A stretch of DNA of 64,000 bases from Variovorax paradoxus. Its GTDB lineage: Bacteria; Pseudomonadota; Gammaproteobacteria; Burkholderiales; Burkholderiaceae_C. Every line of letters begins with the position of its first letter. Position 1 is the stretch's first letter. The notes below the pieces were generated by a model. It had not been told where the DNA came from and ran no database searches. It saw nothing but the letters and a program-made list of their open reading frames with translations. Location of the stretch: NCBI RefSeq assembly GCF_022009635.1, contig NZ_CP091716.1, positions 7,682,501 to 7,746,500 of the forward strand. The letters are read 5' to 3'. Below, in pieces: positions 16,367-25,686 of the stretch. Both the position numbers and the translations under genes were made by a program.

Positions 16367-17365
16367 TCAGTTGCCCAGCGTGATGCCTGCCTTCTGAATC
16401 ACGGAACCCCAGCGCTTGAACTCCGACTTCAGGTAGGAGTCGAACTGCTCGGGACTTGATCCGCGGCTTTCTACGCCCAGCTCAGTGAGCTTCTCCTGCA
16501 CATCGCGTTGCGCGAGCACGTGACGCATTTCTTCCGACAGCTTTCTGCGGAATTCAAGCTTTGTTCCTGCCGGAGCGAGAACTGCAAACCAGGGTCCTGA
16601 AACGATCTCCGGGTAGCCTGCCTCGGCAAATGTCGGAACTTCCGGCAATACCGAACTTCGCTTGGCGGACGCCACTGCAATCGGCCGCAGCTGACCTGAA
16701 CGGATTCGCGGCAACAGATTGATGGTGTCCGCGATCATCATCCCCACCCGCCCGGCAAGAACGTCCGTAAGAGCCGGTGGAAAGCCCTGGTACGCGACGT
16801 GCGTCAGGTTGATTCCGGTTTGCTGGTTGATTAGCTCGCCGGTAACATGGCCGGTCGTTCCGACGCCTTGGGTACCGAAGGTCATCTTGTCCGGATTCGC
16901 TTTGGCGAATCCGCGCAGCTCCGAGAAGTTGGCGACGGGAAACGCCTGGTTCGTGACCAACACGTTCGGCGCCTCGGCCACCACCGTTACGGGCGCGAAA
17001 GCGGCTTCCGCGTTGTACGGGAGCCGCTTCATGAGGAATGGATTGAGGACCAATGGCCCCTGTGCGGTGAACAAGAACGTGTATCCGTCAGCGGGAGCCC
17101 TTGCGACAAAATCGGCACCGACCGTGCCTCCGGCGCCCGTGCGGTTTTCGACCACGATCGACTGCCCTAGTCTCGTTTCGAGATGCCGCCCCATCAAGCG
17201 CGCGAGAACATCGATGGAGCCACCCGCTGCGAAGGGCACGACAAAGCGAATGGGCTTCGAGGGCCAGACGTCCTTGCCTTGGGCTTGGGCGTCCATGGCG
17301 CCGCAGGTTGCCATCAATACGGCCGCGATGCTGATGATCCTTCCGAACTTCGTAATCACTTTCAC
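16367..17365 (-). CDS. Bug-type tripartite tricarboxylate receptor (periplasmic)
   Basis: A periplasmic solute receptor of about 332 residues. A signal peptide (ITKFGRIISIAAVLMATCGA) is followed by the family opening WPSKPIRFVVPFAAGGSID and VVENRTGAGG. The GTG at 17365 has AAGGAC upstream; a longer frame reaches an ATG at 17401. It lies downstream of the Rieske oxygenase on the same strand, so it may capture that enzyme's aromatic or carboxylic substrate. No TctA or TctB membrane gene is nearby. Confidence 0.88.
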   Translation of the reverse strand: MKVITKFGRIISIAAVLMATCGAMDAQAQGKDVWPSKPIRFVVPFAAGGSIDVLARLMGRHLETRLGQSIVVENRTGAGGTVGADFVARAPADGYTFLFTAQGPLVLNPFLMKRLPYNAEAAFAPVTVVAEAPNVLVTNQAFPVANFSELRGFAKANPDKMTFGTQGVGTTGHVTGELINQQTGINLTHVAYQGFPPALTDVLAGRVGMMIADTINLLPRIRSGQLRPIAVASAKRSSVLPEVPTFAEAGYPEIVSGPWFAVLAPAGTKLEFRRKLSEEMRHVLAQRDVQEKLTELGVESRGSSPEQFDSYLKSEFKRWGSVIQKAGITLGN

Positions 17366-17471
17366 TGTAATGTCCTTCAGGGTTGGATTGATCTGTCCCA
17401 CTCACCGCCGGCGAGTCGCCCGACACCATGCTCGTCTGAGACGCAGGGGTCAGAGTGCTCGCTGAAGGGCG

Positions 17472-18749
17472 TCAGGCAGACGGTACGGTGGCCGGGTGAC
17501 TGCCCGCCTGTTCCGCGGTCACGTCCTTCGGGAGCAGCATGGCCACGGCCCTGCGTCTGTAGAGGTCGCCACGGGCAGCCGCCACGGGAACGATTCCTTC
17601 ACTGGCGAACTTCTTTGCCGACTCGATCAGACGACGCCTGCATCTGACGATTGCGGTGTCCGAGGTACCGAGGTGCTCTTTCGTGCGATCAGCGATAGCG
17701 CCCTGACTCTCCTGCACGGCGAGGTCCTGCAGCTGCGCGCTCGGAATACCGGTAAATGAGCCACTCCTCTGCAGGGTTCGGTCCATCAGGTAGTCATTCG
17801 CACGGTTGCCCTCCGGGATGTAGGTTCCCGGCAGCAGCTTCGCGTAGTCAAGTGTTCCGTGCCTGTACTCGGCAAGTTCCTCGCTGCTGAGAGGACGACC
17901 GGCGTGGTATCGCACGCGATACCACCAGCAGTTCTCGTCGTCGATGGGAATGAACAGATTTGCCCTGCAGACCAGGTCGTCTCCGGTGGGTACCAGGACG
18001 CTCGTGGGCATCAGCCACTGCGTGATGCGCCAATAGTAGGCGTCCGGTGATCCCTCGCGGCGTGCCGAGATTCTCATTCCGTACTCGGTGTCTTCGCAAA
18101 AGAACCTGGGCGCACCGTCTGCATCGCCGAATTCCTGCAGCTCGCCCACCCCGAACACATCCTTTTCCATCGGCCCGATCGACCGGTGGAGAAAGGTCAA
18201 ATGGGCCGTATCGATGCTGCCTTCCAGTGCCTGCTGGTAGTTGCATTTCATCAGACACTTGGAGGCATACACGTTCGCTGCGGGCAGGCCCATGAACTCC
18301 ATCTGTGGAAGGGGAGGAATCGATTCCACGGGCCCGAGATATGCCCAGACGATCCCACCAGCCTCATGCACTGAGTAGGCCTTGGCTCGGACGTTCGGGT
18401 TGCATCGCATCGGGCTTTCGGAGGGCTCGCTGGGCATGTCCAGCACCTCCCCCGTCACGCTGAATTTCCAGCCGTGGTAGACGCATCGGAGTCCCCCCTC
18501 CTCATTTCGTCCGAAGTAGAGGTCGGCCAGACGATGCGGGCAGTGTGAGTCCAGCAGCCCCACCCGCCCGGCCGAATCACGGAAGGCCACAAAGTCCTCT
18601 CCCATCAAACGCACACGCACGGGGGGGCAATCGGGTCCGGACAGTTCTTCGGACAGAAGAGCCGGTTGCCAAAAGTGTCGGAAGAGCCCTCCCATGGCGG
18701 TACCAGGGCCGACGCGGGTGAGGATCTGATTGTTCTCGGAAGTCAACAT
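17472..18749 (-). CDS. Rieske non-haem iron oxygenase, phthalate-dioxygenase type
   Basis: A 425-residue oxygenase subunit. The Rieske cluster is CPH at residues 70-72 and CVYH at 89-92 (CxH...CxxH). The mononuclear iron site is in LEGSIDTAHLTFLHRS, with the bridging Asp near 180 and His near 183 and 188. Sequence style and length match the alpha-only hexameric or trimeric phthalate 4,5-dioxygenase and vanillate O-demethylase group, which need a VanB-type reductase such as the one at 13917-14864. The likely substrate is an aromatic acid; which one is not decidable. IclR is upstream on the same strand. Confidence 0.9.
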   Translation of the reverse strand: MLTSENNQILTRVGPGTAMGGLFRHFWQPALLSEELSGPDCPPVRVRLMGEDFVAFRDSAGRVGLLDSHCPHRLADLYFGRNEEGGLRCVYHGWKFSVTGEVLDMPSEPSESPMRCNPNVRAKAYSVHEAGGIVWAYLGPVESIPPLPQMEFMGLPAANVYASKCLMKCNYQQALEGSIDTAHLTFLHRSIGPMEKDVFGVGELQEFGDADGAPRFFCEDTEYGMRISARREGSPDAYYWRITQWLMPTSVLVPTGDDLVCRANLFIPIDDENCWWYRVRYHAGRPLSSEELAEYRHGTLDYAKLLPGTYIPEGNRANDYLMDRTLQRSGSFTGIPSAQLQDLAVQESQGAIADRTKEHLGTSDTAIVRCRRRLIESAKKFASEGIVPVAAARGDLYRRRAVAMLLPKDVTAEQAGSHPATVPSA

Positions 18750-18878
18750 GCTCTATCTCCGTCGAGTAATACTAGCTAGCTATTCGCTATTATTAATGCG
18801 ACGAACAGGAGCTGTCAACGCCAGCGAGCGAAAATATGCGCCGCGTGGCGCATGGTTTCACTTGCCACCGGGCTAGTA

Positions 18879-19655
18879 CTAAGAGCAGGCTCCGAACAGG
18901 CTACGCTGCAGCGTGTCACGAGCTTGCATGAGCACGGGAAGCAGGGTGCGCGTGAACTCGGTCATGGACATCCGCTCTGCCCCGACCGATATGCTCAGCC
19001 CGGCGATGAACTTGCCGTCCTGGCCGCATACAGGCACAGCAATGGATCGAACGCCCAGTTCGAGTTCCCCATCGGCACCCGTCCAGCCGTCGCGGCGGCA
19101 CCGATCAACTTTCTCAAGCACTGCGGCAAGTTCGTAGATCGTCTTTGGCGTCAGAGGCCCGCGCCGCATGTCGCCTATTCGCCGTGCGGCCTCGGTCTGC
19201 GGAAGGTTTGCCAAGGCCACGCGCCCGAGGGAGGAACAGTAGGCGGGCAAGCGAGAACCTATCCCCAGGCCCGTGGAGAGGCTGCGGCGCGCAGTGGAGC
19301 GCGCGATGATGATCACGTCATCATCCTGCAGCTTGCCCAAGGACGCCGACTGCCGCGTGCGCTCCGAGAGCGCATCGAGCAGCGGTTGGGCCAACTGGGG
19401 GGTGGGGCGGGATGCGAGGTAGGCATGCGCCACCAGCAAAACCCGGGGCCCCAGCCAGAACCGCCGCCCATCACTCTCCAAAAAGTCCAAAGCGTGCAGC
19501 GTAAGCAGTGAACGACGAGCGGATGCTGGCGAGCTTCCAGTCAACCGCGCCACCTCGGACAAAGTGAGCTTGGCGTTCTGTCTGTTGAAGCAGGTCAGCA
19601 CGTCCAATCCCTTCTCCAGGGATGCCACGAAATCTTTGCTCTGTCTGAAGGCCAT
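18879..19655 (-). CDS. IclR-family regulator (PcaU/PobR type)
   Basis: A 258-residue protein with an N-terminal winged HTH (LTLSEVARLTGSSPASARRSLLTL) and an IclR effector domain ending RDTLQRSL. The opening FVASLEKGLDVLTCF is typical of the PcaR/PcaU/PobR subgroup, which sense aromatic acids. It is upstream of the Rieske oxygenase on the same strand with a 129-base gap, so it probably controls that gene directly. Confidence 0.9.
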   Translation of the reverse strand: MAFRQSKDFVASLEKGLDVLTCFNRQNAKLTLSEVARLTGSSPASARRSLLTLHALDFLESDGRRFWLGPRVLLVAHAYLASRPTPQLAQPLLDALSERTRQSASLGKLQDDDVIIIARSTARRSLSTGLGIGSRLPAYCSSLGRVALANLPQTEAARRIGDMRRGPLTPKTIYELAAVLEKVDRCRRDGWTGADGELELGVRSIAVPVCGQDGKFIAGLSISVGAERMSMTEFTRTLLPVLMQARDTLQRSLFGACS

Positions 19656-19916
19656 GCGCCAATTATTGTGCGAGGAGTAAGTAGCTGCTACCCGGCTTCA
19701 CCGTCGAACCCAATCAGGAAGACGGGAGACGCACGGGCGCTCTCTCTCAGAATTCACGGCCGCACAGTCGCCGCCGTTCGGCATCTCGTCGCGGACCTGG
19801 CATGCCACAGGTTTAGTGCGGCGGTTCACCCGCGGTGGTGTTCCCCGTGGGCAGGGCGGCTAGCGCCACAGTGCTTCGTCAGCGACGTGTTCGTACCTGG
19901 TCCGGCAGCCACTTAC

Positions 19917-20693
19917 TCATTCGGAAGCCGCACGCTGGGTCATCTGGGCGAAGTTTTCGCATGCGTGCGTCAGGGCCGTCACGAGTGCCTGCCTTTCGCG
20001 GTGCATGATCGCGGTGCTGCTGCCGATGCACAGGGCGAGCAGCGGCTGGCGAGGAATGACCGGGAGCGCCGCGGCGATCGAGCAGTGCCCGGGCGACGGA
20101 AACTCGTGCGACTCGGCCCACCCCCGCGCCTCGGAGACGCGTATCTGCTCCAGCAACGATTGCGGGTGCACGCGGTTCCTCGAGACCGGATCGACCGCAT
20201 TGGCATGCCGCGCGATGCGCAGGATCATTGCGTCGCTTTCACGTGAGAGGAGGACTTTCCCCATCGACGACAGACACACGGCCGCGAGGGTGCCGGTGCG
20301 AACCGGCAGGGCGTCAGCCCTCGTGCCGCGCAGCGCGATGATGGAGCGCACGTGGATGCCTTGACGCAGTCCGACCATCACGGTCTGGCCGGTCGAGCGC
20401 CGCAGTGCGTCCAGGGCCGAGACCAGGCTGCCCTCGCCGAAAAGCTCGTCCTGGATCCAGCTCCCAAGTAGCATCACGCGCACAGTGGGCCGGAAGGTGC
20501 GGTCGTCCGCGTCGTAGGTCAGGTACCCGAGCGTCTCAAGGGAACTCAGAAGCATCGACGTGCTCGATTGCGGAAAGGCGAGCTGACGACTCACTTCGGC
20601 AACGGTGGCGGGATCGCGGGTGGCGGCGAAGTATTCGAGCACCTCCAGCACGCGCTGGGCTGATTTGACCGTCACAAGCACACCCTCCTTCAC
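19917..20693 (-). CDS. IclR-family regulator
   Basis: A 258-residue protein with VKSAQRVLEVLEYFAATRDP and the HTH AEVSRQLAFPQSSTSMLLSSL, followed by the IclR effector domain with AVCLSSMGKVLLS. It is divergent from the Bug gene at 20899, from which it is separated by about 200 bases, and so is the likely regulator of that receptor pair. It is clearly a different paralogue from the IclR at 18879. Confidence 0.9.
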   Translation of the reverse strand: MKEGVLVTVKSAQRVLEVLEYFAATRDPATVAEVSRQLAFPQSSTSMLLSSLETLGYLTYDADDRTFRPTVRVMLLGSWIQDELFGEGSLVSALDALRRSTGQTVMVGLRQGIHVRSIIALRGTRADALPVRTGTLAAVCLSSMGKVLLSRESDAMILRIARHANAVDPVSRNRVHPQSLLEQIRVSEARGWAESHEFPSPGHCSIAAALPVIPRQPLLALCIGSSTAIMHRERQALVTALTHACENFAQMTQRAASE

Positions 20694-20898
20694 TGCAAAG
20701 CATCACATTCATGATTACATGGGCCGCGCCGCGGCACCTACGATCCGTTCGTGAAGGCCGACAACAAAAAAGGGGATATTCGATGCTCTTGAACTGCCAT
20801 CGACCCGCGCACCGGATGGCGCCAACTGACGAGAACCATATGGCGGAAATCACATGCTTGATGGCGCTGCAACCTGCACCCCGCCTATGCTGGCCAGC

Positions 20899-21858
20899 AT
20901 GAAACGTAGGCATTTCTTGAGCGCCGGTGCCGCCAGCATGGTGGGCGTCGGAGCATGGGCCGACGCCCAGCCGCCCATTCGCCTCCTCGCGGGATTCCAG
21001 GCAGGTGGCTCCACGGACATGCTGGCACGGATCGTCGCGGCCGCGCTGCAGGACGTTCTAGGGCGCTCGGTCATCGTGGACAACAGGCCCGGCGCGGGCG
21101 GACGACTGGCGATGGAGCTTGTCCGTGCCTCAAAGCCCGGTGAAGACATTTTCGTGGTGGCGCCGCAAGGCTCACTCACGCTATTCCCGTATGTCTACAA
21201 GAACCTGCGATACGACCCTGTCGACGATTTCACTCCCATTTCCCGCCTGATCACCTTCGACTACGCGCTCACCGTCGGACCCGGCACACCGGCACGCAAC
21301 CTTGCCGAATATGTGAGCTGGGTCGCTGCGCATCCAGCGAACGCGATCTATTCGTCCGCGGGCGCCGGCACTACGCCCCACTTCGTCGGCGTCGCTTTCC
21401 ATCGAGCGGCCGGTGCACCCGGAGCACACGTTCCCTACAAGGGTTCGGCCCAGGCTCTGCCCGACCTGATCGCGGGCCGTGTTCCCGCGATGGTCGCGAC
21501 CATGGCCGATTCCCTGCAGCAGCACCGCACGGGGCAACTGCGCATCATCGGCACGGCCGGCGCGGAACGCAGCACGCTCGTGCCGGAGGTACAGACCTTC
21601 CAGGAGGCAGGGATTCCCGTGGTTGTCCCGGGGTGGAACGGCCTTTATGGCCCCAAGGGCATCCCTGCGGCCCGGCTCGCTGATCTGAACGCCGCAGTTC
21701 AGAAGGCGTTGATGACTCCCCAGGTGATCACGAAACTGCTCGGTCTCGGCATGGTTTCAGCGCCGAGCACATCCTCAGAGCTCGCGGCATTGCAGAAGCA
21801 GGAGTTTCTTTTTTGGAACCCCATCGTCAGGAGTTCCGGCTTCAAGCCGGAAGAGTGA
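20899..21858 (+). CDS. Bug-type tripartite tricarboxylate receptor
   Basis: A 319-residue periplasmic receptor. MKRRHFLSAGAASMVGVGAWA is a signal sequence with a twin-Arg, and the family segments IRLLAGFQAGGSTDMLARI and SVIVDNRPGAGGR follow. An ATG four codons upstream (20887) is also possible. It is the first of two consecutive receptor genes on this strand, divergent from IclR. The ligand is unknown; family members bind carboxylates or amides. Confidence 0.87.
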   Translation: MKRRHFLSAGAASMVGVGAWADAQPPIRLLAGFQAGGSTDMLARIVAAALQDVLGRSVIVDNRPGAGGRLAMELVRASKPGEDIFVVAPQGSLTLFPYVYKNLRYDPVDDFTPISRLITFDYALTVGPGTPARNLAEYVSWVAAHPANAIYSSAGAGTTPHFVGVAFHRAAGAPGAHVPYKGSAQALPDLIAGRVPAMVATMADSLQQHRTGQLRIIGTAGAERSTLVPEVQTFQEAGIPVVVPGWNGLYGPKGIPAARLADLNAAVQKALMTPQVITKLLGLGMVSAPSTSSELAALQKQEFLFWNPIVRSSGFKPEE

Positions 21859-22043
21859 GCCGCTTCGGCTCGGGTCTGGTCAAAGGCAGCAACAAGACCG
21901 GGTTCCTGCGCAAATGTCCGCTTCGGACATAAAGAGCACGTCTGTTGGTGGCCGGCGCGGCCGGCGGCTGCAGTAAGGCAACGCGGTTCGCTCACAGGAC
22001 AAGCAGGCCGAACCACCTCACGCAATTCCAGGAGATCACACGG

Positions 22044-23018
22044 ATGCTCACTCGCCGCCAGTTTTCCTCGCTCGTCGTATCGGCCTCGGCCGGTGCGGTT
22101 CCTTCTGTATTCGGCGCCGCAGACGCCTTTCCCAGCCGGCCAATCGAATTGATCGTCGGCTACGGCGCAGGTGGCGTGGTCGACATGGTGGGCCGTGCCA
22201 TTGCACTCCCGCTCGCCAAACTGCTCGGGCAACCTGTCGTCATCACGAATAGACCGGGTGCCGGCGGGACGCTCGGTCCGGCCACGATGGCGGCGAAGGA
22301 CAAGCCCGACGGCTATACATTGGCCTTCATCGCGATGTCGATTGGGCGGCAGCCCCTGATGCAGAAGACGTCATGGGATCCGCTGAAGGACTTCACGTAC
22401 ATCTCGATGTTGACGGATTTCACGATGGGGATCGCAGTCCCTGCGGACTCACCGTTCAAATCGCTTGCGGACTTGCTTGCGTATGCGAAGGCTCATCCCG
22501 GCGAGGTCACTTACGCGGCGCTGGGACCTGGCACGGGTATGCACCTGAGTATGGAGCGCATCGCCCAGCAGGCGCGAGTCTCGCTGAGTTTCGTGCCATT
22601 CGCCCGGCCAGCCGACGTGCTGCAGGCCGTCCTCGGCCACCACGTGATGGTGCAGGTTGATGCGAGCTCTTGGGCGCAGCACGTCGACTCGGGCAAGATG
22701 CGCCTGCTCGCAATGGGTACCGACGAGCGCTCCAAAAAATGGCCCACGGTTCCGACGCTGCGTGAACTCGGGTTCCACTTCAATATCGACGGGCCTTTCG
22801 GGATCGCCGGGCCGGCGGGAATGGACCCGGCCATCGTGCGGAAACTGGACGCAGCCTTCGCCGCTTGCATGCAGGACCAGGGCGTGCTTCGCGCGCTCGA
22901 CTTCTACGACATGCGCGTCAACTACCTAGGTCCGACGGCTTACCACAGGTACATGGAAGACAAGATCAAGAGTGAGGGCGAGCTGCTGGAGTTTCTGGGC
23001 CTTCGCCGGAAAGCGTGA
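22044..23018 (+). CDS. Bug-type tripartite tricarboxylate receptor
   Basis: A 324-residue receptor with an N-terminal MLTRRQFSSLVVSASAGAV (twin-Arg-like signal), then RPIELIVGYGAGGVVDMVGR and VVITNRPGAGGTLG. AGGAGA precedes the ATG by nine bases. It is the second of the receptor pair and only distantly similar to its neighbour, so this is not a recent duplication. It ends about 120 bases before the glutaminyl-tRNA synthetase. Confidence 0.88.
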   Translation: MLTRRQFSSLVVSASAGAVPSVFGAADAFPSRPIELIVGYGAGGVVDMVGRAIALPLAKLLGQPVVITNRPGAGGTLGPATMAAKDKPDGYTLAFIAMSIGRQPLMQKTSWDPLKDFTYISMLTDFTMGIAVPADSPFKSLADLLAYAKAHPGEVTYAALGPGTGMHLSMERIAQQARVSLSFVPFARPADVLQAVLGHHVMVQVDASSWAQHVDSGKMRLLAMGTDERSKKWPTVPTLRELGFHFNIDGPFGIAGPAGMDPAIVRKLDAAFAACMQDQGVLRALDFYDMRVNYLGPTAYHRYMEDKIKSEGELLEFLGLRRKA

Positions 23019-23136
23019 TCGGACCCGGCCCAACCCCCCGATCTCGCAGAGCAGGGATAGGACCATCCACCGGCCTGCGCATGCGACTTGACGGTGTCAT
23101 CATTCTTAGATACCACCCGATGAACCCGCGGAAAGG

Positions 23137-24951
23137 ATGGTGTCTCTGAAGCAGCGCTCACGAACCTCGACTCAGGCAGGTCCACCCGGCAACTTCCTTC
23201 GTCAAGCCATCAACCAGGACCTCGAACGTCAAACGTACTCGGCGCGTCGCTGGGGCGGCAGCCCCGGCGACGCCCGCCATCATTCCCTCGGGACCCAGGA
23301 CTGGGCTCGAATTCGCACGCGCTTTCCGCCGGAACCCAACGGCTACCTGCACATCGGCCATGCGAAGAGCATCAGCGTGAACTTCGGCTTGGCACGGGAA
23401 TACCAAGGCGCTTGCCACCTCCGGTTCGATGACACGAACCCGGAGAACGAAAACCTCGAGTATGTCGCCGGCATCAAGGACGCCGTACGGTGGCTTGGCT
23501 TCGACTGGGAGACGTCAGGCGGCAACCATGTCTACCAGGCCAGCGACTATTTCGATTTCATGTACCGCGCGGCCGAATACCTCATTGACGCAGGCCTCGC
23601 CTACGTCGATGAGCAGAGTGTGGAGCAGCTGCGCGCCCATCGCGGGGACTTCGCCAGGCCAGGCGTAGACAGCCCCTTTCGAGACCGCAGTCCCGGCGAA
23701 AACCTTCTGCGCTTTCAGGAGATGCGCGCCGGAAAACTGGCCGAAGGGGTTGCGATCCTGCGGGCAAAAATTGACATGGCGAGCCCGAACATAAACCTGC
23801 GGGATCCCACCCTCTACCGCATCAAGTACGCGCACCACCATAGCAGCGGCGACAAGTGGTGCATCTATCCGATGTACACCTTCGCGCACCCCATCGAAGA
23901 TGCCCTGGAGAACATCACGCACAGCATTGCCACGCTGGAATTCGAGGACCAGCGGCCGTTCTACGAGTGGCTGCTCCTGCACTTGGCGCAAGGCGGACTG
24001 ATCAACACTCCGCCGCCGCGCCAATATGAATTCGCTCGGCTGAACCTAACGCATGTGGTCACCAGCAAACGCAAGCTCAAGCAACTGGTGGACGAGGGAC
24101 ACGTGGACGGCTGGGACGATCCACGGATGCCCACGATCGTCGGGTTGCGGCGCCGCGGCTTCACGCCAAGTGCTCTCCGGCTCTTTGCGGACCGCATCGG
24201 GGTGAGCAAGGACTACAGCTGGATCGACTACTCCGTCCTTGAAGGCGCCTTGCGGGACGACCTGGAACCGAAGGCCGCTCGTGCCATGGCGGTGCTGGAC
24301 CCCGTTCGCCTCATCATCACCAACTGGGACGAGATCATGGGGACAGGGCATCTTGAATCCTGCTCCGCACCCGTCCATCCCCGAGAACCGGAGCGCGGCC
24401 AGCGCTCCTTTGCATTCGGCCGTGACCTGTGGATTGAGCGTGGGGATTACTCCGACTCGCCCGGCTCGGATTTTTTTCGCCTGTTTCCCGGGAATACCGT
24501 GCGGTTGAAGTTCGGGTACGCCGTGCGATGCACGGGTGCCGTCAGGACGAATGCAGGCGAGGTGGTCGAGGTCCACGCCGAGGTATTGCCGGAGACAAAA
24601 AGCGGCTCGGTGGGCGCGGCGGCCATCAAGATCAAAGGCACCATCACCTGGGTGGGTGCATCCGACGGCGTAAAAGCAGAAGTGCGCCTTTATGACCATC
24701 TGTTCACCGTTCCCCAACCTGGCGCCGACAGCCATTCCTTCCTGACCGAACTCAATCCCGCTAGTGCCCGTTCCGTTACGGCCTACGTCGAGCCGTCACT
24801 TAGCGAGGTCGCGTGTGAGGAGAGTTTCCAATTCGAGCGTCTGGGCTACTTCGTGGCCGACATGGTGGACCACGAGCCAAGCCAAGGCAGATTGGTGTTC
24901 AACCGAGTCACGACGCTGAAGGAGACGTTCGGTTTCATCGAGAAGACTTGA
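23137..24951 (+). CDS. glnS: Glutaminyl-tRNA synthetase, probably an accessory copy
   Basis: A 604-residue class I aminoacyl-tRNA synthetase with all expected parts: NFLRQAINQDL at the start, FPPEPNGYLHIGHAKS (HIGH at 72-75), LRFDDTNPE, the KMSKS-like VTSKRKLKQLV near residue 308, and the C-terminal anticodon-binding barrels ending ERLGYFVADMVD. Nothing is missing, so it should charge tRNA-Gln. It sits among receptor genes, a broken LysR and IS1071, which is unlike a housekeeping glnS locus. The ATG at 23137 lies right on GGAAAGG; the next codon, GTG, is an alternative start. Confidence 0.88.
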   Translation: MVSLKQRSRTSTQAGPPGNFLRQAINQDLERQTYSARRWGGSPGDARHHSLGTQDWARIRTRFPPEPNGYLHIGHAKSISVNFGLAREYQGACHLRFDDTNPENENLEYVAGIKDAVRWLGFDWETSGGNHVYQASDYFDFMYRAAEYLIDAGLAYVDEQSVEQLRAHRGDFARPGVDSPFRDRSPGENLLRFQEMRAGKLAEGVAILRAKIDMASPNINLRDPTLYRIKYAHHHSSGDKWCIYPMYTFAHPIEDALENITHSIATLEFEDQRPFYEWLLLHLAQGGLINTPPPRQYEFARLNLTHVVTSKRKLKQLVDEGHVDGWDDPRMPTIVGLRRRGFTPSALRLFADRIGVSKDYSWIDYSVLEGALRDDLEPKAARAMAVLDPVRLIITNWDEIMGTGHLESCSAPVHPREPERGQRSFAFGRDLWIERGDYSDSPGSDFFRLFPGNTVRLKFGYAVRCTGAVRTNAGEVVEVHAEVLPETKSGSVGAAAIKIKGTITWVGASDGVKAEVRLYDHLFTVPQPGADSHSFLTELNPASARSVTAYVEPSLSEVACEESFQFERLGYFVADMVDHEPSQGRLVFNRVTTLKETFGFIEKT

Positions 24952-24956
24952 ACAGT

Positions 24957-25543
24957 TCAGTCTGGCGGCGCGCTGCCGGGGTTGCCAAACGCCACCGCGG
25001 AAGACCCCGCTTTTCCGAGCCGCGGCTGATGCCGCGGGAGTCGTGCGAGTTCAGCCAGCAAAAACTCGGTGAAGGCGCGTGCGGCAGGCTTGGCTTGGCG
25101 TCCCACCGCGTAGACCGCATGGAGATCGACTTGGCCTAGATCCCATTCTTCCAGGACCCGCACCAGCACGCCGTCGGCGATCTCCTGGGCGCAACTCCCG
25201 GACGTGGAGATCACGATGCCCATCCCCGCCACGGCGGCCGCAATGCGCCCCTCATTCGTCGATACGTTCGCGCGGCAATCAACCTTCACGGACGCGACTT
25301 GGCTGCCCTTGCGAAGGGTCAATCCCGCGCCATTGTTCGCAGGGCTGGCGAACACCTGGCAGCTGGCAAGGTCCGCCGGATTTTGCGGAACGCCGGCCTT
25401 GGCCAAGTAGCCGGGCGACGCGGCTGCGATCCTGGGCCAGGAGCGCATCTTGCGGGCGACCGCGGAAGAATCCTCCAGCGCGCCGAAGCGCAGGGCCACG
25501 TCGATCCCCTGCGAAATCAGGTCCTGCCGGTGATCTTCTAGTT
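24957..25543 (-). pseudogene. LysR-type regulator, C-terminal part only (cut by IS1071)
   Basis: The frame leaving IS1071 on the minus strand reads DLISQGIDVALRFGALEDSS, then PRIAAASPGYLAKAG and ends near ARAFTEFLLAELARL. This is the effector-binding domain of a CrgA-like LysR protein. The first 110 or so residues with the helix-turn-helix are missing, replaced by the IS end at 25544. The sequence on the far side of the IS is an enoyl-CoA hydratase start, not the missing LysR part. It cannot bind DNA. Confidence 0.85.
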
Positions 25544-25581
25544 GGGGTCTCCTCGTTTTCAGTGCAATAAGTGACGGTACG
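25544..25581 (+). repeat. IS1071 left terminal inverted repeat (perfect core)
   Basis: A 38-base perfect match to the reverse complement of 28710-28747. Imperfect pairing extends inward to about 25650. Confidence 0.95.
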
Positions 25582-25686
25582 AAAAGCTAGCACTGGCGCG
25601 GAGGTGGTGTTGGTAGATCGTTGATTTCATTGACTTTCCTGTTCACTTTCAAATCTGCGATTCGTGGCGTCAAACCGTGGTCGGTT

